NCBI GenBank assembly: GCA_016178785.1 | Contig: JACOSO010000020.1 | Span: 1 to 64,000, forward strand | Direction of reading: 5' to 3' | DNA length: 64,000 nucleotides | Source of the DNA: Bacteroidota bacterium | GTDB taxonomy: Bacteria; Bacteroidota; Bacteroidia; Cytophagales; Cyclobacteriaceae | Shown: piece by piece, positions 8,356 to 18,828 of the stretch | Numbering within the stretch: the stretch's first letter is position 1 | How the letters are laid out: each line of letters begins with the position of its first letter | Made by a program: the position numbers and the translations under genes | Notes under the pieces: model-generated | Seen by the model: only the letters and a program-made list of their open reading frames with translations | What the model was told of the DNA's origin: nothing | Databases searched by the model: none

Positions 8356-10273
8356 GGATTTCCAGTTTTCCGAATTTTCTTAATTCATATTCTTTTGTCA
8401 TCAGAAAGATCAGTGGAGTTACAAGCAGGATGTGAGTAGATGAAGTCAGTACTCCTCCAATCATTGGCAACACAATGGGTTGCATTACATCACTGCCCAC
8501 ACCAGTTGACCACAAGACAGGCACTAAGCCGAATAAGGCAACACACACAGTCATCAGTTTCGGGCGAAGGCGTTTGGCAGCCCCGGCTATTACGTATTCG
8601 CGCAGGTCATCTGTAGTGATTACATCGCTTGAGTTTCCTTTTAGTGTGACTAATTGTTGCATCGCGTCATTAAGATAGATCACCATCACTACTCCTGTTT
8701 CCACTGCAATTCCAAACAAGGCAATGAATCCGACTGCGACTGCGACAGAAAGGTGAACTCCGTAGAAATAAATAATGTACGCCCCTCCGATAAGTGCAAA
8801 GGGAACTGTGATAAGACTCAGGAACGCTTCACGGATAGATTTGAACGCCAGGTAGAGTGATAGGAAAATAATGAGTAGCACAACAGGAGCGATGATTGCA
8901 AGTGTCTGCTTGCCACGAATAAGGTTTTCATACTGTCCGCTCCATTCGATGAAGTAGCCACTTGGCAAGCCTGTCAATTCTGTGTTGACCTTTTCAATTG
9001 CTTCGCTCACAGTACTTCCCAAGTCACGGTCACGAACATTGAACAAAACTGCCCCGCGTAGCATAGCATTATCTGATGAGATCATGGGTGGACCATTTTC
9101 GAAACGCACTTCAGCAACAGAAGACAATGGAATGGTACCTAATGAAGTTGTTTTGATAGGAATCCGTTTTATTCTTTCAATGCTGTTGCGGTAATCTTGT
9201 GGCAAGCGGACATTGATTGAAAAACGTTGGCGGCCTTCGATGGTATTCGCTAAAGGCGTTCCGCCAATGGCAGTCTCTACTACCATGTTCACGTCCTGAA
9301 TACCTAAACCATAGCGACCTATTTTTTCACGATCAATGTCAATCAATAAATATTTACCTCCGGTAATCGGTTCTACGTATAAATCTTTCACACCCCGAAT
9401 ACCTTCCATTAATTTTTTCACTCGCTCAGATACAGCATAGATCGTATCCAGGTTTTGACCGTGCACTTTCACACCCACATCCGTGCGGATACCGGTGGCG
9501 AGCATGTTGATCCGGTTGATGATCGGTTGCGTCCATCCGTTGACCACACCTGGGATTTGAAGTTTGGCATCAAGTTCATTCACAATATCTTTTTTCGTGA
9601 TGCCCTTGCGCCATTCCGATTTCGGCTTGAGCATGATTATCGTTTCGATCATGCTGATGGGAGAGTTGTCCGTTGGCGTGCTGGCCCTTCCTGCTTTGCC
9701 CAACACTTTGTCTACTTCCGGAACAGACTTGATGATGTTATCCTGCACCTGAAGTATTCTTTTGATCTCCGAATTGGAAACGTCCGGCAAAGTCACAGGC
9801 ATAAATAAAATGGACTGCTCATCTAACGGGGGCATGAACTCACTTCCCAGTCCGATCATCAAGGGTACACTTACTGCGAGTGCAACCAGATTGATGCCAA
9901 TGGTTGTTTTTCTCCATTTCATGCAAGTGCGAATGATGGGTTCGTAAATGTTCTCAAGTCCACGCGTAAGAGGATTCGCTTTTTCATTTTTGAATTTGCC
10001 ACGCATGAAGAGCGAAATCATGACTGGGGCAAGCGTAATGACCAGGAAAGCGTCCACAATCAGGATAAATGTTTTAGTGTAAGCGAGTGGATGGAACAAT
10101 TTTCCTTCTTGCCCCGTGAGCATAAACACCGGCAGGAATGAAGTGATAATGATAATTGTTGAATAGAATACTCCACGAGACACTTGCTTGCTGGATTTCT
10201 CGATGATGGCTTCCCGCTCTTCGGCAGGGATTTCAACGTAATCCTTTTTCTTTTTGAAAATTCTACTGAGCAT
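8339..10273 (-). CDS. cusA: CusA-type RND pump, C-terminal polypeptide (TM5-TM12), operon A
   Basis: This 644-aa protein starts in the cytoplasmic TM4-TM5 loop (LSRIFKKKKDYVEIPAEEREAIIEKSSKQ). It continues with TM5-TM6, the linker, TM7, the second large periplasmic domain, and TM8-TM12. Metal-pathway methionines of CusA are kept (FMPPLDEQS, SMIETIIM, RINMLATGI). The proton-relay Glu of TM10 (GIAVETGVVM) and Lys (RPKLMT) are also present. It starts 4 bp after the stop of the N-terminal polypeptide, in a different frame. Together the two pieces equal one full CusA. Confidence 0.9.
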   Translation of the reverse strand: MLSRIFKKKKDYVEIPAEEREAIIEKSSKQVSRGVFYSTIIIITSFLPVFMLTGQEGKLFHPLAYTKTFILIVDAFLVITLAPVMISLFMRGKFKNEKANPLTRGLENIYEPIIRTCMKWRKTTIGINLVALAVSVPLMIGLGSEFMPPLDEQSILFMPVTLPDVSNSEIKRILQVQDNIIKSVPEVDKVLGKAGRASTPTDNSPISMIETIIMLKPKSEWRKGITKKDIVNELDAKLQIPGVVNGWTQPIINRINMLATGIRTDVGVKVHGQNLDTIYAVSERVKKLMEGIRGVKDLYVEPITGGKYLLIDIDREKIGRYGLGIQDVNMVVETAIGGTPLANTIEGRQRFSINVRLPQDYRNSIERIKRIPIKTTSLGTIPLSSVAEVRFENGPPMISSDNAMLRGAVLFNVRDRDLGSTVSEAIEKVNTELTGLPSGYFIEWSGQYENLIRGKQTLAIIAPVVLLIIFLSLYLAFKSIREAFLSLITVPFALIGGAYIIYFYGVHLSVAVAVGFIALFGIAVETGVVMVIYLNDAMQQLVTLKGNSSDVITTDDLREYVIAGAAKRLRPKLMTVCVALFGLVPVLWSTGVGSDVMQPIVLPMIGGVLTSSTHILLVTPLIFLMTKEYELRKFGKLEIHDVKH

Positions 10274-10277
10274 GTCT

Positions 10278-11564
10278 TTACGGATTTAGTTGTTGGTTTA
10301 ATTCCTCCTGACGGATAGCGAGGTTCCGATACGAATTTTCCGCCATGATAATCCCGTTGTCGACTATCACTCCGATGGCCAAAGCAATACCCGTCAACGA
10401 CATGATGTTGGACGAAATGCCAAACGCATTTAATAAAATAAAGCTGGTCGCAATGGTGATCGGGATCTGGATGATGATACTGATAGCGCTTCGCCAATGG
10501 AAGAGAAAAAGTATAACCACCAAAGAGACCACAATCATTTCTTCAATGAGAGTTTCCTTAATAGAGGAAATAGACTCTTCAATCAAACCGCTCCGGTCAT
10601 ATATGATATTGAACTTCATGCCTTGCGGAAAACCTTTAGCGACTTCATCCATTTTCTTTTTTACATGATGGATTACTTCATCCGCGTTCTCTCCATATCG
10701 CATCACGATAATTCCTCCCACAGCCTCCCCCTTACCATTCAGGTCAAAAATTCCAAGGCGTGTCTCTCCGGTCATCTGAACGGTGGCAATATCCTTTATC
10801 CGAATTGGCGTGGCATTCTCCGTCTTTACAGGGATCGCTTCAATGTCTTCGATCGACTTGAGGTAGCCGGTTGTCTTGATGATGTAGCCAATGTCACTGA
10901 GTTCAAACTTGCGTCCGCCTGCTTCATTGTTATTGTTGCGGATCGATTGGATGATTTCTGGAATAGACAAACCGTAGTAAGTAAGTTTGTTGGGGTCGAC
11001 CGTGACCTGGTATTGTTTTTCAAAACCTCCGAAGGAAGCAACTTCACTTACACCTGAAACATTTTGCAAGGCGAACTTCACATACCAATCTTGAATGGCG
11101 CGTTGTTCGCCAAGGTCCATTTCAGGGGCATCAAGGGTGTACCACAGAATGTGGCCGACACCGGTGCCATCAGGACCGAGAGTTGGGGTAACACCGGATG
11201 GAAGTAAACCCGTTGCCGAGTTTAGTCTTTCTAAAACACGCTGGCGTGCCCAGTAAATGTCAACATCATCATTGAAGATGACATAGATGAAACTCATGCC
11301 GAACATCGAGGCCCCCCGCACATATTTTACTTTAGGGAGACCCTGCATGTTAGTGATCAATGGATAGGTAATCTGATCTTCCATGATCTGCGGACTGCGC
11401 CCCATCCATTCGGTGAACACGATCACCTGATTTTCCGAAAGGTCAGGGATAGCATCGATTTTATTTACCTGAACGGAATAGACACCCCAGGCAAATAATC
11501 CGGCTGCGATGAGCAGCACAAAAAATTTATTGCGCAGTGATATTGAAATTAAGTTTTGAATCAT
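10278..11564 (-). CDS. cusA: CusA-type RND pump, N-terminal polypeptide (TM1-TM4), operon A
   Basis: From the ATG at 11564 (MIQNLISISLRNKFF) the product is about 428 aa; a longer frame to 11624 adds a non-homologous leader. It contains TM1, the first periplasmic domain (DLSENQVIVFTEWMGRSP, DIYWARQRVLERLN, TLGPDGTGVGHILWY), TM2-TM3, and TM4 with the proton-relay Asp (GVIVDNGIIMAEN). It stops in the TM4-TM5 cytoplasmic loop. The stop is followed by four bases and the ATG of the C-terminal half. The same arrangement exists in operon B. Confidence 0.9.
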   Translation of the reverse strand: MIQNLISISLRNKFFVLLIAAGLFAWGVYSVQVNKIDAIPDLSENQVIVFTEWMGRSPQIMEDQITYPLITNMQGLPKVKYVRGASMFGMSFIYVIFNDDVDIYWARQRVLERLNSATGLLPSGVTPTLGPDGTGVGHILWYTLDAPEMDLGEQRAIQDWYVKFALQNVSGVSEVASFGGFEKQYQVTVDPNKLTYYGLSIPEIIQSIRNNNNEAGGRKFELSDIGYIIKTTGYLKSIEDIEAIPVKTENATPIRIKDIATVQMTGETRLGIFDLNGKGEAVGGIIVMRYGENADEVIHHVKKKMDEVAKGFPQGMKFNIIYDRSGLIEESISSIKETLIEEMIVVSLVVILFLFHWRSAISIIIQIPITIATSFILLNAFGISSNIMSLTGIALAIGVIVDNGIIMAENSYRNLAIRQEELNQQLNP

Positions 11565-11658
11565 AGCTGAAAAGTCTTTTTGTGATTGGGCATCACCCAG
11601 AAAAAAAAGCGCCAAGTCGATCAAAATTGACCGCCTGAGACTTTTGACAGCTATGAAA

Positions 11659-12072
11659 TCAGATTAAGAAAGACTGAGCGAGGATGGTGATGTCCCGCTC
11701 TATCAATGGTGGTTTGTAATGAGCATAACGGGGGGCAGCAACGAAAGAATCTAAATCAATAGAATATAAAACAGGGAGTATTACTGCAATGAGGTTGAAT
11801 GAAGGGGTGATCTGTGTAGCAGCTTTTACTTCTGCAGTTGTTTCTTTCCCTTTCAGAAGAATGCTCTTTTCTTCGCAGCAACCATTTTTCTTTGCATGAC
11901 GCTCAGTGCCATGACATGGCTTCTGCATTTCCTTGCAAGGCTGGGCTTTTACGAAGACCGCAATGGATTGAACTTGTCCTGCGCATAAATGCAAATTCAC
12001 AGTAACCCCGATAGAGGCAATCAGCACGAGGCTTGCCAGGAAACCGGATACTATGGAGCGCGTTAATTTCAT
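11659..12072 (-). CDS. HYC_CC_PP family protein
   Basis: This 137-aa protein has an N-terminal membrane/signal segment and the family hallmarks: HLC (VNLHLCAGQ), a CC pair (NGCCEEK) and a PP near the C-terminus (HYKPPLIERDI). The function is unknown. Such genes commonly precede metal efflux or TonB genes in Bacteroidota. The Cys and His residues could bind metal. It is the first gene of operon A and is preceded by a plausible -7 element. Confidence 0.85.
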   Translation of the reverse strand: MKLTRSIVSGFLASLVLIASIGVTVNLHLCAGQVQSIAVFVKAQPCKEMQKPCHGTERHAKKNGCCEEKSILLKGKETTAEVKAATQITPSFNLIAVILPVLYSIDLDSFVAAPRYAHYKPPLIERDITILAQSFLI

Positions 12073-12083
12073 TGATTACAAGG

Positions 12084-12110
12084 CAAACTTACAAAACTTT
12101 TCATTCAAAC
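12084..12110 (-). promoter_or_regulatory. Candidate promoter of copper operon A
   Basis: On the minus strand a perfect Bacteroidota -7 element TAAGTTTG (12084-12091) lies just before the ATG at 12072. A TTTG (12107-12110) sits 15 bp upstream, which is shorter than the usual ~19 bp, so the -33 assignment is weak. The remaining 12.1-12.36 kb shows no gene. Confidence 0.35.
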
Positions 12111-12362
12111 GGATTTTAAGGCAACATGGTTTCGGCCGTCCCTACAATAACCAAATCTGTAATAATAGTCACCGTGCTCATCTTATTGTAGTATTCCAGA
12201 AGCTTTGTTTTGAAGATTTCGTTCGATGTCGGCTAATCCGTGGTTTAATCAAAATGAATCGGCTCCGGGAATTATTTTTAATTCACCCTGGATACAGACT
12301 GAACTACTAGGCGCGAGTTTGGGTCATAAGCTGTAGCCAACACTTTATTCCGGAGGTATGAA

Positions 12363-14771
12363 TTAAATTGTCCTTGCTCTAAGCCTAAGACTATTCACAA
12401 CAACCGAAACCGAACTTAAGCTCATAGCAAATGCAGCAAGCATCGGGCTTAAGAGTATTCCGAAATATGGATAAAGCACACCTGCTGCAATTGGAATTCC
12501 AACTGTGTTATAGACAAAAGCAAAAAACAAATTCTGCTTGATGTTGCTCATCACTTCGGAGCTCAATTTTCTTGCTCGGATAATTCCCTCAAGATCGCCT
12601 TTTACTAATGTTATACCAGCGCTTTGAATAGCTGCATCTGTGCCAGTACCCATTGCAATGCCCACGTTTGCCTGTGCTAACGCGGGTGCGTCATTTATTC
12701 CATCGCCAGCCATGGCGACAACTTTACCAACCTGTTGTAGTTCTTTTACTTTATTGAGTTTATCAGCTGGAAGATAGTCAGCTTGGTATCCATCAAGCCC
12801 CAATTCATCGGCTACGTCACTGGCGGTAATTTTATTATCGCCTGTGAGCATGATCACTTGAAGGCCTTGCCTTTGTAATTCTTGAATAGCCTTCTTTGAA
12901 TTTTTCTTTACCGGATCTGTCACACTAATGTAGCCGACCAATTCATTTTCAATGATCACATACATTACCGTCTCACCTTTTGATTGTCGCCCTTCAACTT
13001 CTTTCAAAATCGATTCGTCAGGAATCAGCCGATGTGTGTTGAGAAGTTTTGAGTTGCCGATATAAACTTTCTTATCATCGATAGTTCCGATGATACCTTG
13101 TCCTGTCATTGAATCAAAATTTTTCACTTCACGTAAAACGAGATTTCTATCCTTTGCTCCCTTCACGATGGCTTCTGCCAAGGGATGTTCGCTCTTCGAT
13201 TCAAGGGAGGCCGCCATATTTAAGATATCGTCCTCATTTATTGAGTCGACAAGTGCCCTTACGGATTTAAGAGTTGGCTTTCCTTCAGTGATCGTCCCTG
13301 TCTTATCGATGACGAGAACATTGACTTTTTTCATTTCTTCAATCACCTTAGCTTCCTTGATGAGCACCCCCATCGTTGCTCCGCGGCCTGTACCCACCAT
13401 GATAGACATTGGTGTTGCAAGCCCTAGCGCGCAAGGACAAGCAATAATAAGTACCGTTACCGCATTCGCAAAAGCAAAGACCAACGCTGGATCTGGTCCC
13501 CAAACGGCCCACGCAATAAATGTCGTTATCGAAATGATGACCACTACCGGCACAAAATATTCAGAGATCTTATCAGCAAGATTTTGAATGGGCGCCTTAG
13601 AGCGGCTCGCCTTGTTTACCATTTCAATAATTTGTGCGAGCAGTGTATCTGCCCCCACCTTCAAAGCTTTCATCTCAAAACTTCCTGTTCTATTTACAGT
13701 GCCACCGGTTACCGGGTCGCGAGGATTTTTTTCTACAGGCACAGGTTCGCCAGTGATCATTGATTCATCTACGGAGCTATTGCCCTTCATAACTTCTCCA
13801 TCAACCGGAATTTTTTCGCCTGGCTTAATTTTCAGAAGATCATTCAATTGCACATGCTCCAAAGGAATGGTTTGCTCAATACCGTTTCTTACTACCGTGG
13901 CTTCCGGTGGTACCAAATTCAATAGGGCACGGATGGCACTGTTTGTTCGACCGCGTGCCTTCAGTTCTAGAACCTGACCCAATAATATAAGAGTCAGAAT
14001 TACTGTAGCTGCTTCAAAGTATAAATGCACAGCATCGTCCATTTTGAATTGCTCTGGAAACAAACCTGGAAAAATTAAGGCAATGATGCTAAACAAATAA
14101 GCTGCACCTGCTCCAAGAGAAATGAGGGTCCACATATTTGGTGACCAACGTACTACTGAACGATAACCACGCGTAAAGAAATCTGCACTGCAGTAGAACA
14201 AAACAGGAGTCGATAAAACAAATTGAATCCAGCCCCATGTAGTTTTGCTCGCCATATCTGAAAGATGTAATTGCACCATCTCACTCATGGCAATAATGAA
14301 TACAGGTATAGTAAATACCGTAGCAATCCAAAATCTTTTGAGCATTGCCTTGTATGCAGCTTCTTCTTCCTGGTTGTCCTTTTGAATAATTCTTGGGACC
14401 AACTCCATGCCGCAGATAGGACAGCTTCCCGGTTCATTGCGGATTACTTCCGGATGCATCGGGCAGGTATATTCTGTACTTCTCGTTTTTAACTTCTGTT
14501 CTTTAACCAAGTGCATTCCGCACACCGGACAGTTGCCTGGCTTTGAATATTTCTTCTCGCCTTCGCATAACATTGGACAGTAGTACTGACCACTCTCGTT
14601 GCCTTGGTTAGCTACTTTTTTCAAGTTCTCAGGTCCATGCAAGTGATGCTCACTTCCCTCCCCTTTCTTGACCGACACTAAATTCATTCCACAAATCGGG
14701 CATTTACCGGGTTCATTCTTCACCACGTCAGGGTGCATGGGGCAGGTATATTGTTGAGTTTCCAACTCCAT
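12363..14771 (-). CDS. copA: Copper-translocating P1B-type ATPase with three HMBD modules
   Basis: This 802-aa protein has three CPMxx...CPxCGM metal-binding modules at residues ~8-32, 63-89 and 101-125 in place of the classical HMA domains. The P1B core follows: membrane helices, TGEPVPVEK, the transmembrane CPC motif ([11 protein letters not shown], ~445), the phosphorylation site DKTGT (~487), HPLAEA and [10 protein letters not shown]. It exports Cu+ (or Ag+) from the cytoplasm. It is the last gene of operon B, 26 bp after the Ca2+-type ATPase. Confidence 0.93.
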   Translation of the reverse strand: MELETQQYTCPMHPDVVKNEPGKCPICGMNLVSVKKGEGSEHHLHGPENLKKVANQGNESGQYYCPMLCEGEKKYSKPGNCPVCGMHLVKEQKLKTRSTEYTCPMHPEVIRNEPGSCPICGMELVPRIIQKDNQEEEAAYKAMLKRFWIATVFTIPVFIIAMSEMVQLHLSDMASKTTWGWIQFVLSTPVLFYCSADFFTRGYRSVVRWSPNMWTLISLGAGAAYLFSIIALIFPGLFPEQFKMDDAVHLYFEAATVILTLILLGQVLELKARGRTNSAIRALLNLVPPEATVVRNGIEQTIPLEHVQLNDLLKIKPGEKIPVDGEVMKGNSSVDESMITGEPVPVEKNPRDPVTGGTVNRTGSFEMKALKVGADTLLAQIIEMVNKASRSKAPIQNLADKISEYFVPVVVIISITTFIAWAVWGPDPALVFAFANAVTVLIIACPCALGLATPMSIMVGTGRGATMGVLIKEAKVIEEMKKVNVLVIDKTGTITEGKPTLKSVRALVDSINEDDILNMAASLESKSEHPLAEAIVKGAKDRNLVLREVKNFDSMTGQGIIGTIDDKKVYIGNSKLLNTHRLIPDESILKEVEGRQSKGETVMYVIIENELVGYISVTDPVKKNSKKAIQELQRQGLQVIMLTGDNKITASDVADELGLDGYQADYLPADKLNKVKELQQVGKVVAMAGDGINDAPALAQANVGIAMGTGTDAAIQSAGITLVKGDLEGIIRARKLSSEVMSNIKQNLFFAFVYNTVGIPIAAGVLYPYFGILLSPMLAAFAMSLSSVSVVVNSLRLRARTI

Positions 14772-14797
14772 TTTTAAATGTTTTCAGGTTACTAACC

Positions 14798-17488
14798 TCA
14801 AACGATAACTTTAAGTTTTTTCAAAGACCAGTTTACAATTGCAGTAAATAAACTAAACCCAATGACAACAGCCCAATCTGCGGCAGATAGGTGATCCAAT
14901 CGTAAGGCATCGGCAACCGGTGAAATAAAAAACGCACCAACAGTAATCAGAATACAAAGTGCCAGCGCGTACCAAACATATTTGTTGCGTGCCACATCGG
15001 TTTTAAAAAAAGACTTGTTTCTGTCAGAAGTCATATTCAACACATGAAAAAGCTGTGAAAAGATAAGTGTTATGAAAAGGACGTTGTTGCACAGTTCTTT
15101 GTTCCACGATTCTATTTCATGTGCCCTGCCGTGTATGAAAAATACGGCCAGTAAACACCCAATGGTGATGACTAACGCGTAAACGATCAAAGATTTCCAT
15201 TGCTCTCGGCCGATGATTGGTTCGGTGCTACTTCGTGGTTTTTGTTTCATCACGCTGTCGCTTCCCTTGGTAACTCCCAAAGCAAGCGCGGGCAGCACAT
15301 CTGTGACTATATTAATATAGAGGATCTGAAGAGGAAACAACGCGTAATGAACGTTTAGTATAGAAGTCATCGAGATCAGGAACAATTCGCTTACGTTACA
15401 GGAGAGTAAAAAAACGATGAACTTCCTGATGTTGTCAAAAATCACCCGGCCTTGTTTGATGGCAACTACAATGGAAGAGAACGAATCGTCTTTAAGCACC
15501 ATGTCTGCTACTTCTTGAGCAACTTGAGTTCCGCGTAAACCCATAGCAATCCCGATGTCTGCTTTCTTTAAGGCAGGTGCATCGTTCACACCATCACCGG
15601 TCATTCCTACTACTTCATTATTCTCTTGCAAGAGCCTGACCAAGTCAAGTTTTTGTTTAGGGTTTACACGCGCGAAAATTCGAGTATGTAACCAAGCCTT
15701 TTTTCTCTCAGCATCAAGCTGCTCATAGTCGCCCATTGTATTTCCGTGCATAACCTGATCATCCTGCCCTGAATCCAAAAGCCCAAGTTTTAATCCAATT
15801 TTTTTCGCAGTTGCCGGATGATCGCCCGTGACCATAATCACCTTAACTCCTGCAGATTTACAGTCCTTTATCGCCTCGGGCACTTCGTTTCTGGGCGGGT
15901 CCATCATTCCGATTAACCCTGTAAAAATGAGCTCTTTGTTTAGCTCGCCAGGTATATCATCAGTTTCTTTGAATGCTGCCGCAATGACACGCAATCCAGA
16001 AGAAGCCATTTCACTAGCCTCTGTCATATATTGATTTCTGACAGACTCACTTAAGGGCACAACCTTGTTATCTTCTAAAAAGTGAGTACAGCTTTGAAGT
16101 ACTTCGTCTGCTCCTCCTTTTGAATACGTAGTGAAACGCCCACTGTGAGCATGACAGGTGGCCATGATTTTTGTCGCAGAGTCAAAAGGTTCTTCAAAGA
16201 CTTTAGGGTATTGTTTTCTAATGGAGAAAATATCTTTTTTGCCTGCCCTGACAAATTTTAGCAACCCGGTTTCGAGAGGATCTCCTACTTCTTGTAATTT
16301 GCCATCACGGTCAACGGAAACCTCTGCTGTATTACATAGTGTTGATACCAATTGAATAATCTCGTAATTCTGAGTTTGCTGGATTAATCCTCCTTGAAGA
16401 ATGCGCATGGTCTGTGTAAGTGCATCCGGTTCAAACACAAATTCACTGCCATTAATCCTGATGTGATTAACCTCAATTCTGTTTTGAGTAAGCGTACCCG
16501 TCTTGTCCGTACAGATAACAGTAGTGCCTCCCAGTGTTTCAACCGCAGCAAGTTTTTTAACAATTACATTATGTCTTGCCATACGCAACATCCCTTGTGC
16601 GAGGGCAAGCGTAGCTACAATAGGCAATCCTTCGGGTATGGCTGCGACTGCCAAGGCGATGGAAGTCATCAGCATATTCACAAGAGGGTGCCCATATAAT
16701 ACTCCCGCAAGAAAGATTAACACTACAAGCATCACTGTTATCCAGATCAATTTTTTACTGAATTGCTCGATCTTCTTTTCAAGTGGAGTGTCTGCGGCAT
16801 CGGCCGATTGCACAAGGGCCGCAATTTTACCCAACTCGGTTTGCATCCCGGTTGAAGTAACAATAAAATAACCGTTCCCTTTCGTCACGCTCGTCCCTCT
16901 ATACAAGATATTCGTACGTTCGGCCAATGAAGTATCTTCTGGCAGCGCATCCAACTGCTTGCTTACAGGAACAGATTCTCCTGTTAATGAAGATTCATCG
17001 ATTTCAAATTGAGAAAATGAAATGAGACGGCCATCGGCTTGCACTATATCACCCGCCTCGACAAACATCAAATCTCCGGGTACGACCTCATCAGAAAGAA
17101 TTTCACGCATGCTTCCATCTCTGATAACCTTCGCTGGAACCAAAGTCAATTTCTTCAGCGCTTCCATACTCTGCTCTGCCTGATATTCCATGATAAAGCC
17201 AATGATTGCATTGATCACGATCACTACTCCAATGGCTGTTGCGTCAAGGTATTCCTCGAAGTACGAGGAGAGTCCCGCAGCAATGATGAGCAAAAACACA
17301 AACGGGCTTTTGAATTGAGCTATGAGAATCACAACAGGATTTACTTTCTTTTTTTCTTGCAATGAGTTGGGCCCATATTGATCGAGTCTTCTTTCCGCTT
17401 CGTTCGAACTTAATCCTTTTTTAGAATCGCTTTTTAATTCCAGCAATACTTCCTTCCACTGTTTTGCATGTGCACTTTTTAATTCCAT
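14798..17488 (-). CDS. Cation-transporting P2-type ATPase (Ca2+-ATPase-like)
   Basis: This 896-aa protein contains an N-terminal cation-ATPase domain (LNELQ-like SLQEKKKVNP), TGESVPVSK, and the TM4 ion site VAAIPEGLP (~284) typical of SERCA/PMR1-like Ca2+ pumps. The phosphorylation site CTDKTGTLTQN (~328), GDGVNDAPALKKADIG and C-terminal membrane helices follow. Ca2+ or Mn2+ export is likely. It lies 3 bp after the ATP-cone nuclease gene, inside the metal operon. That setting hints at a broader metal role. Confidence 0.88.
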   Translation of the reverse strand: MELKSAHAKQWKEVLLELKSDSKKGLSSNEAERRLDQYGPNSLQEKKKVNPVVILIAQFKSPFVFLLIIAAGLSSYFEEYLDATAIGVVIVINAIIGFIMEYQAEQSMEALKKLTLVPAKVIRDGSMREILSDEVVPGDLMFVEAGDIVQADGRLISFSQFEIDESSLTGESVPVSKQLDALPEDTSLAERTNILYRGTSVTKGNGYFIVTSTGMQTELGKIAALVQSADAADTPLEKKIEQFSKKLIWITVMLVVLIFLAGVLYGHPLVNMLMTSIALAVAAIPEGLPIVATLALAQGMLRMARHNVIVKKLAAVETLGGTTVICTDKTGTLTQNRIEVNHIRINGSEFVFEPDALTQTMRILQGGLIQQTQNYEIIQLVSTLCNTAEVSVDRDGKLQEVGDPLETGLLKFVRAGKKDIFSIRKQYPKVFEEPFDSATKIMATCHAHSGRFTTYSKGGADEVLQSCTHFLEDNKVVPLSESVRNQYMTEASEMASSGLRVIAAAFKETDDIPGELNKELIFTGLIGMMDPPRNEVPEAIKDCKSAGVKVIMVTGDHPATAKKIGLKLGLLDSGQDDQVMHGNTMGDYEQLDAERKKAWLHTRIFARVNPKQKLDLVRLLQENNEVVGMTGDGVNDAPALKKADIGIAMGLRGTQVAQEVADMVLKDDSFSSIVVAIKQGRVIFDNIRKFIVFLLSCNVSELFLISMTSILNVHYALFPLQILYINIVTDVLPALALGVTKGSDSVMKQKPRSSTEPIIGREQWKSLIVYALVITIGCLLAVFFIHGRAHEIESWNKELCNNVLFITLIFSQLFHVLNMTSDRNKSFFKTDVARNKYVWYALALCILITVGAFFISPVADALRLDHLSAADWAVVIGFSLFTAIVNWSLKKLKVIV

Positions 17489-17491
17489 AGA

Positions 17492-18427
17492 TTAATTTGA
17501 CACTTTTTGTTGATGGTCTGATTGGACACACAACTCACAGCCTTCCTTTAAAATTCTTTCTTTTCTCAGAGGTGTAATCTCCAATGCGTCAAGTAAATCA
17601 GGCTGAGAACAAATCTCTTTGCACAACACTATTCTTTTTTCAAGAAGGTCCTGCTTCTCCAATTTGGTAAGAGTTGTCATACATGTAATTGGGTGCAACC
17701 CAGAAAGATCAATCAGTTCATTGAGACTACCCTTCTTTGGATAATCCCAACCTAACAAGTGAAGACCCGCGCAAGTACCGTACTGAATGGCATCGGCTGT
17801 AAACTTTGTATTAGTGACAACCCAACCCTGATGGAATTTAGTGTTGTGCCCAGGCATTGTGAGCCAATGTTTTTCAACATCTTGAAAACGGGCCTGGATG
17901 TAAAGTGGAATTTTGACATCGCATTTGATGCCTTGCGTGTTGTGGAATTTGCACTCGACCATAAAATGCTGATCGCCTTTTTCAGCCACCACATCAATCT
18001 CGTGCTTCACGCAGTGGCCCTCCACGAACACGCCAACTTGAACTGCAAAGCCCTGGGATCTTAAAATCTCCGAAATAAATTTCTCAAATGGAAATCCCGA
18101 AGGCCCGAGTTCCATGACGGCTTGCTTAAGACTATAACGGGCGGCATGGGCCCTGGAAGTTTTCTTGAGAATGTTGAAAGCATGTGTATAAATCTTTTTG
18201 GTAGAGATACCATCGCGCAAATACGGCTTGAGTTCATCGATTACTTCTTCAATTGCGTTGTCATCCGCGCCTGACCGTTTCAGAGACTGTTGGAGCTTCA
18301 CTAGTGAAAAAGGAACCTTTTCGCCAGAAGCTTTAGTGACCAATATTTGATTTTCAGAGACACTCATCCTCTTACTATAACGGTTACGAGCTTTGACATC
18401 ACTTGTCTCATTTTTTATCTTGCTCAT
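17492..18427 (-). CDS. ATP-cone domain fused to Mrr-type restriction-endonuclease-like domain
   Basis: The N-terminal part (VTKASGEKVPFSLVKLQQSLKRSG ... TSRAHAARYSLKQAV) is an ATP-cone, the nucleotide-sensing domain of ribonucleotide reductases and NrdR. The middle (KHEIDVVAEKGDQHFMVECK) has the D...ExK spacing of a PD-(D/E)xK nuclease of the Mrr type, followed by GWVVTNTKFTADA. The C-terminal ~70 residues contain three Cys. Starts at 18460, 18427 and 18367 are possible. It lies in a metal efflux operon, between a 113-aa protein and a P-type ATPase. The function is unknown. Confidence 0.75.
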   Translation of the reverse strand: MSKIKNETSDVKARNRYSKRMSVSENQILVTKASGEKVPFSLVKLQQSLKRSGADDNAIEEVIDELKPYLRDGISTKKIYTHAFNILKKTSRAHAARYSLKQAVMELGPSGFPFEKFISEILRSQGFAVQVGVFVEGHCVKHEIDVVAEKGDQHFMVECKFHNTQGIKCDVKIPLYIQARFQDVEKHWLTMPGHNTKFHQGWVVTNTKFTADAIQYGTCAGLHLLGWDYPKKGSLNELIDLSGLHPITCMTTLTKLEKQDLLEKRIVLCKEICSQPDLLDALEITPLRKERILKEGCELCVQSDHQQKVSN

Positions 18428-18749
18428 CCAAACTGAAGTTTGCATTTTCTTCAGTTTCAATCCATTTCGTACCTGATCTCCTTAAAACCACTACCGATAA
18501 TCCGTAGACATCACGAAGAGTCTCCTTTAAATCAGCAACAGTCATGGAATGTAAAAGAGTCAGATCTCCTTTGGCGTGTACCACACGACAGTCGCCAAGC
18601 GTTTTGCTACCATCCATTAGTTTTTCAGAGGCCGAGCTTTTCAGATGGCTGGATTTGCTCAAAAAATCAATTCTCATGTGCGGGAGGAATTTGTTAAACT
18701 CTTCCTGAACTGCGAAGATTTTGCGATGATCGTTTATTTGAATTTTCAT
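18408..18749 (-). CDS. Conserved hypothetical protein, 113 aa
   Basis: I do not recognise a named domain. The protein is mixed alpha/beta with no signal peptide or membrane segment and ends in a charged tail (SLDEQDKK). The segment MTVADLKETLRDVYGLSVVVLRRSGTKWIET is regular and conserved-looking. Its 3' end overlaps the ATP-cone nuclease gene by 20 bp or more, which suggests translational coupling and perhaps a shared function. Confidence 0.65.
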   Translation of the reverse strand: MKIQINDHRKIFAVQEEFNKFLPHMRIDFLSKSSHLKSSASEKLMDGSKTLGDCRVVHAKGDLTLLHSMTVADLKETLRDVYGLSVVVLRRSGTKWIETEENANFSLDEQDKK

Positions 18750-18828
18750 AATGATAGATTTTAATTGATAGTCTGTTGATCACTAATTGTTTTCACTATT
18801 CCTTTTTTCAAGATGAAATTGCCATCCT

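Noticed and set aside
10271-10280. Sequencing error or pseudogene as the cause of the split cusA
   Set aside because: The paralogous operon has the same split point and the same stop-N4-ATG layout, and both halves remain fully conserved.
17492-18427. Interpretation as a ribonucleotide reductase regulator (NrdR)
   Set aside because: It has an ATP-cone but no NrdR zinc ribbon; a nuclease-like domain follows instead.
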